From the NCBI RefSeq assembly GCF_000819445.1, contig NZ_CP005286.1, forward strand, positions 2,604,001-2,668,000: a stretch of 64,000 bases of DNA, given 5' to 3'. The translations under genes were made by a program, and so were the position numbers. Under the pieces are notes generated by a model. That model saw nothing but the letters and a program-made list of their open reading frames with translations, did not search any database and was not told the origin of the DNA. Positions 1 to 9,178 of the stretch are shown here, piece after piece. Position 1 is the first letter of the stretch, and each line of letters starts with the position of its first letter. Origin of the DNA: Corynebacterium humireducens NBRC 106098 = DSM 45392. Its GTDB lineage: Bacteria; Actinomycetota; Actinomycetes; Mycobacteriales; Mycobacteriaceae.

Positions 1-324
1 CGCGTTCTGCACGTGCACCGGCACCTCCTCCAGCGGCACCTGCCGACGGTTGCCCTCCGGCGGCACGACACGCGCCAGCTCCGTCGTGGAGTCCGACGCG
101 TAGATGGCGGACACCTGCGCGGAGGTCAGCTCGCCCGGCTCGGGCACGTCCACGGTGGCGTAAGCCACGAGGAACACGCCCAGCGGGATGAGGATCAGCG
201 CCGCCAGGGCTCCGAGAGCGGTCGTGAGAATCGGGTGGCGACGGGCCCGGGCACCGATGCCCTTCTTCTCCCGGTCTGCCGCCCGCGACGAGCCGGTGGA
301 GCTGGTGTTCTTCTTGTCTGACAC
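1..324 (-). CDS. ponA: Class A penicillin-binding protein (PBP1 type), N-terminal part only
   Basis: The reading frame runs leftward off the window edge, so only the first 108 codons are visible. It begins with GTG at 324. The visible part has a basic, Ser/Thr-rich cytoplasmic tail of about 30 residues, one hydrophobic segment at about residues 33-55 ([19 protein letters not shown]...), then an extracytoplasmic stretch with the VPEPGEL and IYASD..T motifs that precede the transglycosylase domain in PBP1 proteins. The family polymerises and cross-links peptidoglycan at the outer face of the membrane. The following genes DUF5318 and ino1 reproduce the mycobacterial ponA1 neighbourhood, which supports the call. 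The catalytic domains lie outside the window. Confidence 0.75.
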   Translation of the reverse strand, partial: MSDKKNTSSTGSSRAADREKKGIGARARRHPILTTALGALAALILIPLGVFLVAYATVDVPEPGELTSAQVSAIYASDSTTELARVVPPEGNRRQVPLEEVPVHVQNA

Positions 325-422
325 GTGTTGTCCCCGCTGTGATCACTGATGAGGGTTGTTACACACGTGAACACTACTGCCCCGAGGGCCTCTTGGGGAA
401 TCTTTCCGCAGGGTCGGGCGGG

Positions 423-797
423 TCAGCGGGTCGTGGCGGTCACCGCGGTCAGCAGATGATTCCACCGGCAGCGGGGGCAGACCTCCACGGTGTGCACGGT
501 CGCCTCCCGGCCGGAGGCCACGATCCGGGCGATCTCCTCGTCGCTGCGGGCCGTCCCCGCCATCCGGCCGAGCTGCTCCCCGTGGATCCACTGCACGATG
601 CGCAGGTCGTCGGATTCACACACCGGGCAGACATGGCCCGCGGGCACGCCGTGGTACTGCGCTGCGGTGACGAGCAGGAAGTCGGCGTCGCACACCTCGT
701 CACGGGACACCTCACCGGCCCGCCACCGACGCAGCAGCTCAGCGCGGGCGAAACGGTGCGAGACCTCATTGCGGTAGACGACGTGTTCTCCTGTCAC
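423..797 (-). CDS. DUF5318 zinc-ribbon-like protein
   Basis: A 124-residue protein of the actinobacterial DUF5318 type, recognised from [21 protein letters not shown] near the N-terminus (shown here only as a landmark) and two Cys pairs, CPVC at mid-protein and CPRC near the C-terminus, that could hold one metal. No enzymatic function is known for the family. I chose the GTG at 797 because a TAGACT box ends exactly 7 nt upstream on the same strand, the geometry of leaderless corynebacterial genes; a longer frame reaches 920 but has no such support. It is divergent from ino1 and lies between ponA and ino1, as in mycobacteria. Confidence 0.7.
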   Translation of the reverse strand: MTGEHVVYRNEVSHRFARAELLRRWRAGEVSRDEVCDADFLLVTAAQYHGVPAGHVCPVCESDDLRIVQWIHGEQLGRMAGTARSDEEIARIVASGREATVHTVEVCPRCRWNHLLTAVTATTR

Positions 798-935
798 GCC
801 GTGCAGTCTACGCACGTCCGCGCCCCGCCTGCACCGGCCATCTTGATCGATCCTGCTGGGCCCGATCTGCTTTCCGCGCATGCGACGGCATACGATGGAA
901 CGTTGAATAACCTGACGCAAGGAGTGAACGGATAT

Positions 936-2027
936 ATGAGCAAGGTTCGCGTGGCAATTGTCGGTGTGGGCAACTGCGCCACTTCACTGGTCCAGGGCGT
1001 GGAGTTCTACAGGGACACCCCCGCCGATGAGAAGGTCCCGGGCCTGATGCACGTCCAGTTCGGTGACTACCACGTCTCCGACGTGGAGTTCGTCGCCGCC
1101 TTCGACGTCGATGCCGCCAAGGTGGGCACCGACCTCGCGGACGCCATCCTGGCGGCCCCGAACTGCACCATCAAGATCGCCGACGTCCCGGCGACCGGCG
1201 TGACCGTGCAGCGTGGCCCGACCCTCGACGGCCTGGGCAAGCACTACCAGGAGACCGTCGAGGAGTCCTCCGAGGCGCCGGTCGACGTCGCCCAGGCGCT
1301 TCGCGACGCCGAGGTGGACGTCGTCGTCTCCTACCTGCCGGTCGGCTCCGAGCAGGCGGACAAGTTCTACGCCCAGGCCGCCATCGACGCGGGCTGCGCC
1401 TTCGTCAACGCCCTGCCGGTGTTCATCGCCTCCGACCCGGAGTGGGCCCAGAAGTTCATCGACGCCGGCCTCCCGATCGTCGGCGACGACATCAAGTCCC
1501 AGGTCGGCGCCACCATCACCCACCGCGTGATGGCCAAGCTGTTCGAGGACCGCGGCGTCCGCCTGGAGCGCACCATGCAGCTCAACGTGGGCGGCAACAT
1601 GGACTTCAAGAACATGCTCGACCGTGACCGTCTGGAGTCCAAGAAGATCTCCAAGACCCAGGCCGTCACCTCGAACCTGGTGGAGTCCCCCATCGCCGGC
1701 AAGACCGAGGACCGCAACGTCCACATCGGCCCCTCCGACTACGTCGAGTGGCTCGACGACCGCAAGTGGGCCTACGTCCGCCTGGAGGGCACCGCCTTCG
1801 GTGAGGTCCCGCTCAACCTGGAGTACAAGCTCGAGGTCTGGGACTCCCCGAACTCCGCCGGCATCATCATCGACGCCGTCCGCGCCGCCAAGATCGCCCT
1901 CGACCGCAAGGTCGCCGGCCCGGTCCTGCCGGCCTCCGCCTACCTGATGAAGTCCCCGCCGGTGCAGATGGCCGACGAGGACGCCCGCGCACAGCTCGAG
2001 GCCTTCATCATCGGCGCCGACGACTAG
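936..2027 (+). CDS. ino1: Inositol-1-phosphate synthase
   Basis: A 363-residue cytoplasmic enzyme that converts glucose-6-phosphate to 1D-myo-inositol-3-phosphate using NAD+, feeding phosphatidylinositol, lipoglycan and mycothiol synthesis. The N-terminal Rossmann fingerprint [14 protein letters not shown] is at residues 6-19, and later blocks such as [12 protein letters not shown] and the lysine-rich [11 protein letters not shown] region are typical of the actinobacterial short form. The start ATG at 936 is preceded by AAGGAG at 919-924. An upstream in-frame extension is not supported. A TACGAT box at 891-896 is a plausible -10. Position next to DUF5318 and ponA matches mycobacterial gene order. 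Confidence 0.93.
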   Translation: MSKVRVAIVGVGNCATSLVQGVEFYRDTPADEKVPGLMHVQFGDYHVSDVEFVAAFDVDAAKVGTDLADAILAAPNCTIKIADVPATGVTVQRGPTLDGLGKHYQETVEESSEAPVDVAQALRDAEVDVVVSYLPVGSEQADKFYAQAAIDAGCAFVNALPVFIASDPEWAQKFIDAGLPIVGDDIKSQVGATITHRVMAKLFEDRGVRLERTMQLNVGGNMDFKNMLDRDRLESKKISKTQAVTSNLVESPIAGKTEDRNVHIGPSDYVEWLDDRKWAYVRLEGTAFGEVPLNLEYKLEVWDSPNSAGIIIDAVRAAKIALDRKVAGPVLPASAYLMKSPPVQMADEDARAQLEAFIIGADD

Positions 2028-2087
2028 GCGAGAAAGGGACTTCCGGGCGGATCGGTTTCGGGGGCAAACGTGTCTACTATGGAGACC

Positions 2088-2549
2088 ATGACACCATCGA
2101 CCCCTGAGGACATCGCCGCCCGGATCCGTCCGGCAATGACCAAGCTGTACGTCATGTACTTCCGCATTGCCGAACAGTCCGACCTGACGGGACCGCAGTT
2201 GTCGATCATGGCCCGGCTCAAGGACAACGGCCCCGCGCGGATCAGCCAGATCGCCCGCGAGGAGGGCATCCGCATGCCCACCGCCTCCAACGCCCTCCAC
2301 CAGCTGGAGCAGCGGGAGCTGGTGGAGCGCATCCGCGACGAGCACGACCGTCGCGGCGTGCGCGTGCAGCTCACCGGCCTCGGGGAGAGCGAACTGGAGC
2401 GCGTCGGCGAGGAGCGCACCAAGTACCTCGCCGAGATGCTCGGCACCCTCAGCGAGGACGACCTCGCCCGTGTCGGCGAACTGACCGACATCATCAACAA
2501 ACTCGCCGACAACTACGGCGCCGACCTCATTGACACGAACGACGGGTAA
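2088..2549 (+). CDS. MarR-family transcriptional regulator (MalR-like)
   Basis: A 153-residue winged-helix regulator of MarR type: dimerising helices at both ends and a central HTH with LSIMARLKDNGPARISQIA and the wing segment RDEHDRRGVRVQLT, both visible at about residues 40-100. MarR proteins usually bind a palindrome as dimers and release it on ligand binding. Upstream in-frame GTG 2070 and ATG 2079 exist, but TACTAT at 2075-2080 lies 7 nt before ATG 2088, so a leaderless start at 2088 is preferred. It precedes a universal stress protein gene; in C. glutamicum the envelope-stress regulator MalR is described next to such a gene, so orthology is possible but not proven here. Confidence 0.75.
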   Translation: MTPSTPEDIAARIRPAMTKLYVMYFRIAEQSDLTGPQLSIMARLKDNGPARISQIAREEGIRMPTASNALHQLEQRELVERIRDEHDRRGVRVQLTGLGESELERVGEERTKYLAEMLGTLSEDDLARVGELTDIINKLADNYGADLIDTNDG

Positions 2550-2596
2550 ACAGGGATAATAGGGGACGTAAACACCCCCTACACCCCGATCACTTG

Positions 2597-3547
2597 ATGG
2601 CATCCACTTTTATCGCCGCCGATGACGCCCCCACCAGAGTCCTGGTCGCGTGGCGTCCCGATTCCCCGGGCACCGAGTCCATCGAACTCGCTGCCTGGCT
2701 CAGCCGTACCACCGAGGTGCAGGTCCGCGTCGTCTCCACCCTGACCCGCCCCTGGCCGGCGTCCTCCTTCAGCCGCCTCGGCGGCAAGTACCAGAAGTGG
2801 CTCCGCAAGCAGGCCGAGGTCTGCGAGACCGCGGTGAAGCGGGCGTTGAACAACGCGGGCGTCGAGAAGCGCTGCTGGGACGACGAGTACTCCGTCTTCC
2901 TCGACGGACCGAGCGAGTCCGTCCTCATCAGTGAGGCGGCCGACGACTTCGGGGCGCACCTCATCATCCTCGGATCCGAGTCCACCGCACCGAAGGGCCG
3001 GTTCATCGCCGGTTCCACGGCCGATGCGCTGCTGCACTCCTCCCCCGTGCCCCTAGGGCTGGCACCGCGTGCCGTGCGCCTGTCGAAACGCGGCGTCACC
3101 CGCGTGAACTACGCCTTCCTCGAGACCGAGATCGACGAGAACGACCACTCGCTCCACTACGCCGCGAACCTCGCGGACAGCTGGGACGTCGGGATGCGCA
3201 TCCTCGCGTTCTCCCCCTCGTGCACCGCCGAGCAGACGTTCCACGACAAACTCGACTTCTCCCGCGAACTCATCGACGAATGGCGCGAACACTCCCTCGC
3301 CATCCTCGACCGCAGCCAGGACGTCATCGCGGATCTGCACCCCGACGTCGAGGTCGAGTCCGGCATCGGCTCCGGCCACGGCTGGGCCGGTGCCATCGAC
3401 GCCCTGAAATGGCGCAAGGGCGACCTGCTCATCCTCGGTTCCACCCCGCCGGGCACCCTGGAGCGCGTGTTCGTCGGATCGACGGCCACCGAGTTCCTGC
3501 GGCACGTACACGTCCCGGTGTTCATCCACCCGTCGCCACAGGATTGA
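2597..3547 (+). CDS. Universal stress protein, two UspA domains
   Basis: A 316-residue protein built of two tandem UspA folds, residues about 10-150 and 165-310. Both halves end in the nucleotide-binding type of loop, seen as LGSESTAPKGRFIAGSTADALLHSS in the first and LGSTPPGTLERVFVGSTATEFLRH in the second (G-2x-G-9x-G-S/T pattern), suggesting ATP binding. Role in stress survival is inferred from the family only. The ATG at 2597 directly follows a TTG that could also be read as a start; ATG is preferred. It lies 47 bp behind the MarR gene and may be co-transcribed, although a GATAAT box at 2554-2559 could give a separate promoter. Confidence 0.85.
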   Translation: MASTFIAADDAPTRVLVAWRPDSPGTESIELAAWLSRTTEVQVRVVSTLTRPWPASSFSRLGGKYQKWLRKQAEVCETAVKRALNNAGVEKRCWDDEYSVFLDGPSESVLISEAADDFGAHLIILGSESTAPKGRFIAGSTADALLHSSPVPLGLAPRAVRLSKRGVTRVNYAFLETEIDENDHSLHYAANLADSWDVGMRILAFSPSCTAEQTFHDKLDFSRELIDEWREHSLAILDRSQDVIADLHPDVEVESGIGSGHGWAGAIDALKWRKGDLLILGSTPPGTLERVFVGSTATEFLRHVHVPVFIHPSPQD

Positions 3548-3569
3548 CGAGGGGTCTAAGGTTGAGACC

Positions 3570-4100
3570 ATGAGTCACCCGGAGAACGAACCCTCTCAGC
3601 CGGATCCCGGCCGCCTGAACTGGCGGAACTTCCTGGATCACCCGGAGAATGACCTCACGGCCGACGCCGACTTCCACAACCGGCGCCCCCCGGAGCCGAA
3701 GACCGCCGAGGAGCTCGCCTCCTCCACGGACCCGATCCTCCAGCAGGAACGCAACCGCCGCTCCACCCGGCAGGCCATCGCGTGGCTGTTCGGCACCATG
3801 CTGCTGACCATCGGCGGCGGCCTCATCCTCGCCCTGGTCACCCGCCTGATGGGCGGCCCCGCGTGCGACGCCGGCGAGGCCACCTGGCTGTGCACCCGTT
3901 CCGCGCAGATCTGGTGGCCCATCGTCACCAGCGCCTTCGCCATGGGCGGCGTCATCGGCTGCGCCATCATCATGGTGCGCAAGCTCAACAGCTACACCCG
4001 CTGGCGCCCGTGGATGGGCGTGTTCTGGGTGCTCATCCCCTTCGCCATGATGTGGATGCTGCAGACCTGGCAGATCCTCATCATGGCCCTGAACAACTAG
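3570..4100 (+). CDS. Conserved membrane protein of unknown function
   Basis: A 176-residue protein with a hydrophilic N-terminal half (residues 1-68, rich in Pro, Glu and Asp) and three clear hydrophobic stretches at about 69-92, 113-135 and 146-174; the last is long enough for one long or two short segments. Two Cys residues in the loop between the first two segments ([11 protein letters not shown]) could form an extracytoplasmic disulfide. I do not recognise the family. The start ATG is preceded by TAAGGT at 3557-3562 with a 7-nt gap, so the gene is probably leaderless. Its stop codon overlaps that of the convergent trhO gene in the tetranucleotide CTAG. Confidence 0.75.
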   Translation: MSHPENEPSQPDPGRLNWRNFLDHPENDLTADADFHNRRPPEPKTAEELASSTDPILQQERNRRSTRQAIAWLFGTMLLTIGGGLILALVTRLMGGPACDAGEATWLCTRSAQIWWPIVTSAFAMGGVIGCAIIMVRKLNSYTRWRPWMGVFWVLIPFAMMWMLQTWQILIMALNN

Positions 4101-5014
4101 GCCCCGGACGCCACCCCGGCGGCCACCTCGGCGCAGTCCGGACGACCACAGTGCGCGGTCGCCGGCTGCGCCGCACACGATTCACAGACCAGGGCCTGCT
4201 TCCGGCAGGTGTCCTCGTTGAGGCAGTTGATGAAGTTGTTCGTGTGCCCACCGCAGTGGAGGCAGTGGCCGAGCTGCGTGTAGTCCTCGCCGAACTCCAT
4301 GTGCATGCGCTTGTCGAAGACGTACAGCGACCCCTCCCACAGGCCCGAGTTGCCGTACTTCTCGCCGTAGCGGACGATGCCGCCGTCGATCTGGTACACC
4401 TCACGGAACCCGCGGTTGAGCATGAGGGAGGAGAGGATCTCGCAGCGCACACCGCCGGTGCAGTACGTGACGACGGGCCGGTCCTTCATCCAGTCGTACT
4501 TGCCGGACTCGAGCTCGTCGATGAAGTCGTGCGTGGTGGTGACGTCCGGGACGACCGCGTCACGGAACCTGCCGATCTGCGCCTCCATCGCGTTACGGCC
4601 GTCGAAGAAGACGACGTCGTCGCCGCGGGACTCGACGAGCTCGTTGACCTCCTCCGGCTTGAGGTGGACGCCGCCGCCCATGATGCCGTTCTCGTCGACC
4701 TTGATCTCCCCGGCCGCGTTGAAGGCGACGATCTCGTCGCGGACCTTCACGCTCAGCTTCGGGAAGTCCTCCGCCCCACCCTCGGACCACTTGAACTCCA
4801 TGTCCCGGAAGCCCGGGTAGTCCCGCGTCTTGCGGATGTACCTCTTGCACGCGTCGATGTCACCGCCGACGGTGCCGTTGATGCCGTGCTCCGAGACGAG
4901 GATGCGTCCGCGCAGCCCGAGCGACTCGCAAAGGTCGCGCTGCCAGAGCATCACCGCCTTCGGGTCGGCGATCGGGGTGAAGCGGTAGTAGAGGAGGATT
5001 TTGCTGATGGCCAC
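4097..5014 (-). CDS. trhO: tRNA uridine 5-hydroxylase, rhodanese type (TrhO/YceA)
   Basis: A 305-residue cytoplasmic protein of the TrhO (formerly UPF0176, YceA) family, which in E. coli uses molecular oxygen to hydroxylate U34 of certain tRNAs. The N-terminal acylphosphatase-like domain (residues about 1-100, [10 protein letters not shown] and [16 protein letters not shown]) is followed by a rhodanese domain with the active-site loop YCTGGVRCE, whose first Cys is the candidate catalytic residue. The C-terminal part carries a Cys-rich motif ([11 protein letters not shown]...CLNEDTC...CESC). The GTG at 5014 is 7 nt behind TAGACT (complement of 5022-5027), a leaderless arrangement. Confidence 0.9.
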   Translation of the reverse strand: MAISKILLYYRFTPIADPKAVMLWQRDLCESLGLRGRILVSEHGINGTVGGDIDACKRYIRKTRDYPGFRDMEFKWSEGGAEDFPKLSVKVRDEIVAFNAAGEIKVDENGIMGGGVHLKPEEVNELVESRGDDVVFFDGRNAMEAQIGRFRDAVVPDVTTTHDFIDELESGKYDWMKDRPVVTYCTGGVRCEILSSLMLNRGFREVYQIDGGIVRYGEKYGNSGLWEGSLYVFDKRMHMEFGEDYTQLGHCLHCGGHTNNFINCLNEDTCRKQALVCESCAAQPATAHCGRPDCAEVAAGVASGA

Positions 5015-5053
5015 GAGGAAAAGTCTAGTCCTGCGGGGCGTGGCCTCCGATCA

Positions 5054-5127
5054 GGGGTATTTGAGCCGGGGCATCAGTCGGGAGGCCGGTCCGGCGCACC
5101 CGGTTGATGCCCTCAGTCGAATACCCC
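5054..5127. repeat. Two-part inverted repeat between trhO and the DUF1846 gene
   Basis: GGGGTATT (5054-5061) pairs with AATACCCC (5120-5127), and GGGCATCA (5069-5076) with TGATGCCC (5105-5112), separated by symmetric 7-nt gaps; the apex holds a further GCCGG/CCGGC. It ends at the stop of the DUF1846 gene and could be its terminator or a structured RNA. Confidence 0.55.
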
Positions 5128-6621
5128 CTACCGCTTCCGGTACAGCGACTTGCGCCAGTACTCTGGCTCGGAGGTGACGAGCACGCCCAGGTTGCGGAAG
5201 ATGTCCTCGTCCACCGAGCCGAGGATGGTGGTGGTGTGGACCTCGCAGCCGCGGAGGTTCTTCAGCTCGGCCAGGGCCCGGCGCGCGTCGTCGCTGCCGG
5301 CGGCGGACACGGACAGGGCGATGAGCACCTCGTCGGTGTGCAGGCGCGGGTTGCGGGAGCCGAGGTGCTCCGTCTTGAGGGTCTGGATCGGCTCGATCGA
5401 CTCGGGGGAGAGCAGGTGCAGCTCCCGGTCGATGCCGGCGAGGTGCTTGAGGGCGTTGAGCAGCATGCCGGCCGAGCAGCCCAGCAGCGGGGTGGTCTTG
5501 CCGGTGATGATGGTGCCGTCGGCGAGTTCGATCGCGGAGCCCGGCTCGCCGGTCTGGTGGGCGACGGCCAGGGCGGGGGCGACCACGCGGCGGTCCTCGA
5601 CGGTGGTGCGTGCCTTCGACATGATCATGCCGATGCGGGAGGAGACGACGTCGTCGAGGTCCTCACGGCGTTCGTCGACAAGTGCCTTGTAGTAGCGGCG
5701 CACGATCTCCTGACGGGAGGCCTCGCGGCAGATCTCGTCGTCGGAGATGCAGTGTCCGACCATGTTGACGCCCATGTCGGTGGGCGACTGGTAGGGGCTC
5801 TCCCCGGCGAGGGTCTCCAGGAGGGTGCGCAGGAGGGGGAAGACCTCGACGTCGCGGTTGTAGCTGGTGACCTGCCGGCCGTAGGCGGCGAGGTGGAAGG
5901 GGTCGATGACGTTGATGTCGTCGAGGTCGGCGGTGGCGGCCTCGTAGGCGAGGTTGACGGGGTGCTCGAGGGGGAGGTTCCAGATGGGGAAGGTCTCGAA
6001 CTTGGCGTAGCCGGCCTTCACGCCCCGCTGGTACTCGTGGTACACCTGCGACAGGCAGGTGGCGAGCTTGCCGGAGCCGGGGCCCGGCGCGGTGACGACC
6101 ACCAGGTCACGGCTGGTCTCGACGTAGTCGTTGACGCCGAAGCCCTGCTCGGAGACGATGCGGCGGGTGTCGGTCGGGTAGCCGGGGATGACACGGTGGC
6201 GGTGCACCTTGAGGCCCAGGCGCTGGAGGCGCTCCATGAAGGCGTGGGCGATGGGGTTGTCGTCGGTGAGCTGGGTGAGCACGACGTTCTCCACGAGGAA
6301 GCCCCGCTCCCGGAAGACGTCGATGAGGCGGAGGGTGTCCTCCTCGTACGGGATGCCGAGGTCGGCGCGGACCTTCTGGCGTTCGAGGTCCTTGGCGTTG
6401 AGGCAGACGATGATCTCGACGTCCTCCTTGATCCGCTCGAGCATGGCGATCTTGTTGTCCGGAGTGAAGCCGGGCAGGACGCGGGAGGCGTGCATGTCGT
6501 CGAAGAGCTTGCCGCCCATCTCGAGGTAGAGCTTGCCGCCGATCTCCGAGCGGCGGGCGTTGATGTGCTCCGACTGCAGTTGGATGTAACGTTCGCGATC
6601 GAATCCGATCCTGTGCGGCAT
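5128..6621 (-). CDS. DUF1846 (UPF0371) protein
   Basis: A 497-residue protein of the DUF1846/UPF0371 family, recognised by its N-terminus ([20 protein letters not shown] region) and the loop [17 protein letters not shown] at mid-protein, which resembles a phosphate-binding P-loop. The family has structures in the databases but no firmly assigned reaction that I know of. No signal peptide or membrane segment is visible. The ATG at 6621 follows GGGGAA on the coding strand, a reasonable ribosome-binding site. The gene is monocistronic: upstream is the divergent DNA glycosylase gene and downstream, 113 bp away, trhO has its own promoter. An unusual two-part inverted repeat sits just past its stop. 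Confidence 0.85.
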   Translation of the reverse strand: MPHRIGFDRERYIQLQSEHINARRSEIGGKLYLEMGGKLFDDMHASRVLPGFTPDNKIAMLERIKEDVEIIVCLNAKDLERQKVRADLGIPYEEDTLRLIDVFRERGFLVENVVLTQLTDDNPIAHAFMERLQRLGLKVHRHRVIPGYPTDTRRIVSEQGFGVNDYVETSRDLVVVTAPGPGSGKLATCLSQVYHEYQRGVKAGYAKFETFPIWNLPLEHPVNLAYEAATADLDDINVIDPFHLAAYGRQVTSYNRDVEVFPLLRTLLETLAGESPYQSPTDMGVNMVGHCISDDEICREASRQEIVRRYYKALVDERREDLDDVVSSRIGMIMSKARTTVEDRRVVAPALAVAHQTGEPGSAIELADGTIITGKTTPLLGCSAGMLLNALKHLAGIDRELHLLSPESIEPIQTLKTEHLGSRNPRLHTDEVLIALSVSAAGSDDARRALAELKNLRGCEVHTTTILGSVDEDIFRNLGVLVTSEPEYWRKSLYRKR

Positions 6622-6753
6622 GCGTGTTCCCCTGGGTTCGTGGATCTGACTGCACTGACCTTACCCGCCCCGGGTTGCGCAGCTTCCTCCACGCGTCTCA
6701 CCTGGCCTGACGGTGCGCACCTGCGCTGACAGCCCACCGTTAGACTGTTCGGC

Positions 6754-7569
6754 ATGCCTGAAGGTCATGTCATCCATCGTCTCGCCCGTGAGTTGAACGC
6801 GGGGTTCACCGGCGACGCACTGGAGGTCACGTCCCCGCAGGGTCGTTTCTCCGCCGAGGCGGCGCTTCTCGACGGCCACCGGATCGTCCGGGCCGAGGCC
6901 GTCGGCAAGCATCTGTTCATCGAGTTCGACGCACCCCACCCGGAGCACATCGTCTACATCCACCTGGGGCTCATCGGGCAGCTGCGGTTCGAGCCGGCCG
7001 GGGAGCAGGCGGGGCAGATCCGGCTGCGGATCCGCGCCGGGGACGTGGCGGCGCATCTGCGGGGGCCGCAGTGGTGCCGGCTCATCACGGAGGAGGAGTA
7101 CGCGCAGATCCGGGCACGGTCGGGTGAGGACCCGATCCGTCCCGACGCCGACCCGGAGGTCCTGTGGCCGCGGATCCGGCGGTCGCGGCGCACGATCGGC
7201 TCGCTGCTGATGGACCAGAGGCTCTTCGCCGGGGTGGGCAACATCTACCGCGCGGAGACGCTGTTTCGCCTGGGGATCTCCCCGTTCCTGCCGGGTGCGC
7301 AGCTGACGAAGGCCGAGTTCGACAGCATCTGGCTCGACCTGGTGGGGCTCATGGCGGAGGGGGTGGAGTCGGGGCGCATCGACACGGTGCGGGAGATCCA
7401 CACCCCGGAGGCCATGGGGCGGGCGCCCCGGAAGGACGACCACGGCGGCGAGGTGTACGTCTACCGCCGCGCCGGGCTGCCCTGCTACGTGTGCGGCACG
7501 CCGGTGTGCCACCGGGTGCTGGAGGGCCGCAATCTCTTCTGGTGCCCCTCGTGTCAGGACGGTGACTAG
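6754..7569 (+). CDS. nei: Fpg/Nei-family DNA glycosylase (Nei type)
   Basis: A 271-residue bifunctional DNA glycosylase/AP lyase for oxidised bases. After loss of the initiator Met the mature N-terminus is Pro-Glu-Gly-His; Pro2 and Glu3 are the catalytic nucleophile and acid of the family. The helix-two-turn-helix is seen as LMDQRLFAGVGNIYRAE and the C-terminal zinc finger as CYVC...WCPSC. Similarity to the mycobacterial Nei1 group (MPEGH start, SPQGRF, KHLF) is closer than to Fpg. TAGACT at 6741-6746 lies 7 nt before the ATG, indicating a leaderless transcript. The nnr gene begins 10 bp after its stop. Confidence 0.88.
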   Translation: MPEGHVIHRLARELNAGFTGDALEVTSPQGRFSAEAALLDGHRIVRAEAVGKHLFIEFDAPHPEHIVYIHLGLIGQLRFEPAGEQAGQIRLRIRAGDVAAHLRGPQWCRLITEEEYAQIRARSGEDPIRPDADPEVLWPRIRRSRRTIGSLLMDQRLFAGVGNIYRAETLFRLGISPFLPGAQLTKAEFDSIWLDLVGLMAEGVESGRIDTVREIHTPEAMGRAPRKDDHGGEVYVYRRAGLPCYVCGTPVCHRVLEGRNLFWCPSCQDGD

Positions 7570-7578
7570 CCTGAGGGC

Positions 7579-9153
7579 ATGACGTCGCGCAGCCTCGCCC
7601 ATCCGGTCGCCACGATCCGTGCCTGCGAACAGGTGCTTCTCGACGCCCAACCGGAACCTGACCACCTCATGCGCCAGGCGGCCCACGCGGTGGCCGTCGC
7701 GGCGGACGCGCTGCTCAGCGACGTGGAGGCGCCGGAGGTCTGCCTGCTGGTCGGCGCCGGGGGCAACGGCGGTGACGCGCTCTACGCGGGGGCGGAGCTC
7801 GCGGCCTCCCACGGTGGCCGAGGTGTCCACGCGATCCTCCTCGGCCGGGAGGGGCGCGTGCACGAGCGGGCGTTGGCGGCCTTCGAGGAGGCCGGCGGTG
7901 TCGTCGTGCGTCACCTGCCGCCGCAGCCCGCGGGGGACCTCATCATCGACGGCGTCCTCGGCATCGGCGGCGCGGGCGGTCTCTCCCCGGAACTGGGGGC
8001 CTGGCTGCGGCGGGCCCGGGAGGAGGCGATCCCGGTCCTGGCGGTCGACGTCCCCTCGGGCGTGGACGCCGACACCGGTGCCCTGCCGGAGCACCACGTC
8101 ACCGCCGACGTCACCGTGACGTTCGGTGGTCTACGCCTCGCGCACGCGGTGGGCAACGCGTGCGGTGAGATCCTCGTGGCCGACATCGCGAACGGGGAGG
8201 ACTCCCTGGGTGACGCGCTGGCCCGCGAGGTGCTCGAGGGCCGTTCCCCGTATGTGCTGGTCCTGCGCGCGCTGGCCCCCTCCCGGGACTGGCCGCTGCC
8301 GCTCCACGCGCCGCACACGCCGGAGTGGTCGGGGCCGCTCGAACCCGGCGCGGGGGACGACAAGTACAGCGGCGGGGTGGTCGGCCTGTGCGCGGGGTCG
8401 GGGACGTACCCGGGGGCCGCGGTGCTCACCGCCCTGGGGGCCGTGCGTGCGACCAGTGCGATGGTCCGGTACGTCGGCCCGCTGGGGCGTGACGTCGTCC
8501 GGGCGGTGCCGGAGGTGGTCATCTCCGCCACGGTGGCGGACACCGGCCGGGTGCAGGCGTGGGTCGTCGGACCCGGCCGCGGCGAGGACGCGTCCGAGCT
8601 CGAGGAGCTGCTGGCCCGCCCCGAACCGCTGCTTGTCGACGCCGACGCGATCACCCTCCTCGCCCGCTCCCCGGAGCTGCGCTCCGCGCTGCGGGCGCGG
8701 GAGGGGGACACCCTGCTCACCCCGCACGCCGGCGAGTTCCGCCGCCTGGCCGACGCCGTCGGCGGCCTGCCGGACGTCACCGCCGACCCCCTCGGGGCGG
8801 TGCAGGCGCTGGCGGAGGACCTGCGGTGTGAGGTGCTGCTCAAGGGCCGCCGCACGATCCTGTGGACCGGCGGGCGGATCGTCACCGTCGACGCCGGCTC
8901 CTCCTGGGCCGCGACGCCCGGCTCGGGGGACGTGCTCGCCGGGATCGCGGGGGCGTGGATCGCCCGCGCCGGGATGCCCGGCGTCGTGGAGGCGGTGGCG
9001 GTCCACGGGGTGGCCACGTGGCTGTCCGCGCAGACCCCCGACGGGCCCGCACCGACCTCGGCCTCCCGGATCGCGGAGGCGGTGCCGCAGGCGACGGCAC
9101 GGCTGTCACGGGGGCGTCGACAAGCGGAAAACCGCGCCACCCACGAGGGGTGA
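7579..9153 (+). CDS. nnr: Bifunctional NAD(P)H-hydrate epimerase / ADP-dependent dehydratase
   Basis: A 524-residue two-domain repair enzyme. The N-terminal YjeF epimerase domain (about 1-210) shows the GAGGNGGDALY loop and DGVLGIGGAG; the C-terminal ribokinase-like dehydratase domain (about 245-515) shows KYSGGVVGLCAGSGTYPGAA, LLTPHAGEFRRL and ATPGSGDVLAGIAGAW. It restores NAD(P)H from damaged hydrated forms in the cytoplasm. TAGCCT at 7567-7572 overlaps the stop of the preceding glycosylase gene and is 6 nt from the ATG, so it may be transcribed without a leader as well as by read-through. The stop codon lies inside a terminator hairpin shared with the convergent transporter gene. Confidence 0.92.
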   Translation: MTSRSLAHPVATIRACEQVLLDAQPEPDHLMRQAAHAVAVAADALLSDVEAPEVCLLVGAGGNGGDALYAGAELAASHGGRGVHAILLGREGRVHERALAAFEEAGGVVVRHLPPQPAGDLIIDGVLGIGGAGGLSPELGAWLRRAREEAIPVLAVDVPSGVDADTGALPEHHVTADVTVTFGGLRLAHAVGNACGEILVADIANGEDSLGDALAREVLEGRSPYVLVLRALAPSRDWPLPLHAPHTPEWSGPLEPGAGDDKYSGGVVGLCAGSGTYPGAAVLTALGAVRATSAMVRYVGPLGRDVVRAVPEVVISATVADTGRVQAWVVGPGRGEDASELEELLARPEPLLVDADAITLLARSPELRSALRAREGDTLLTPHAGEFRRLADAVGGLPDVTADPLGAVQALAEDLRCEVLLKGRRTILWTGGRIVTVDAGSSWAATPGSGDVLAGIAGAWIARAGMPGVVEAVAVHGVATWLSAQTPDGPAPTSASRIAEAVPQATARLSRGRRQAENRATHEG

Positions 9154-9161
9154 CGCGGTTT
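9129..9161. terminator. Bidirectional hairpin terminator between nnr and the MFS gene
   Basis: A 14-bp stem (AAACCGCGCCACCC with its complement, one C·A mismatch) closes a 5-nt loop. The A-run on the left and T-run on the right give a U-tract in either direction, fitting two convergent genes. It overlaps the last codons of nnr. Confidence 0.75.
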
Positions 9162-9178
9162 CTGCGACCGGGGTGGAG

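Noticed and set aside
984..2603. 539-codon open frame opposite ino1 and the MarR gene
   Set aside because: It is antisense to two clear genes, is dominated by Gly/Val/Asp/Leu repeats typical of high-GC reverse frames, and has no domain.
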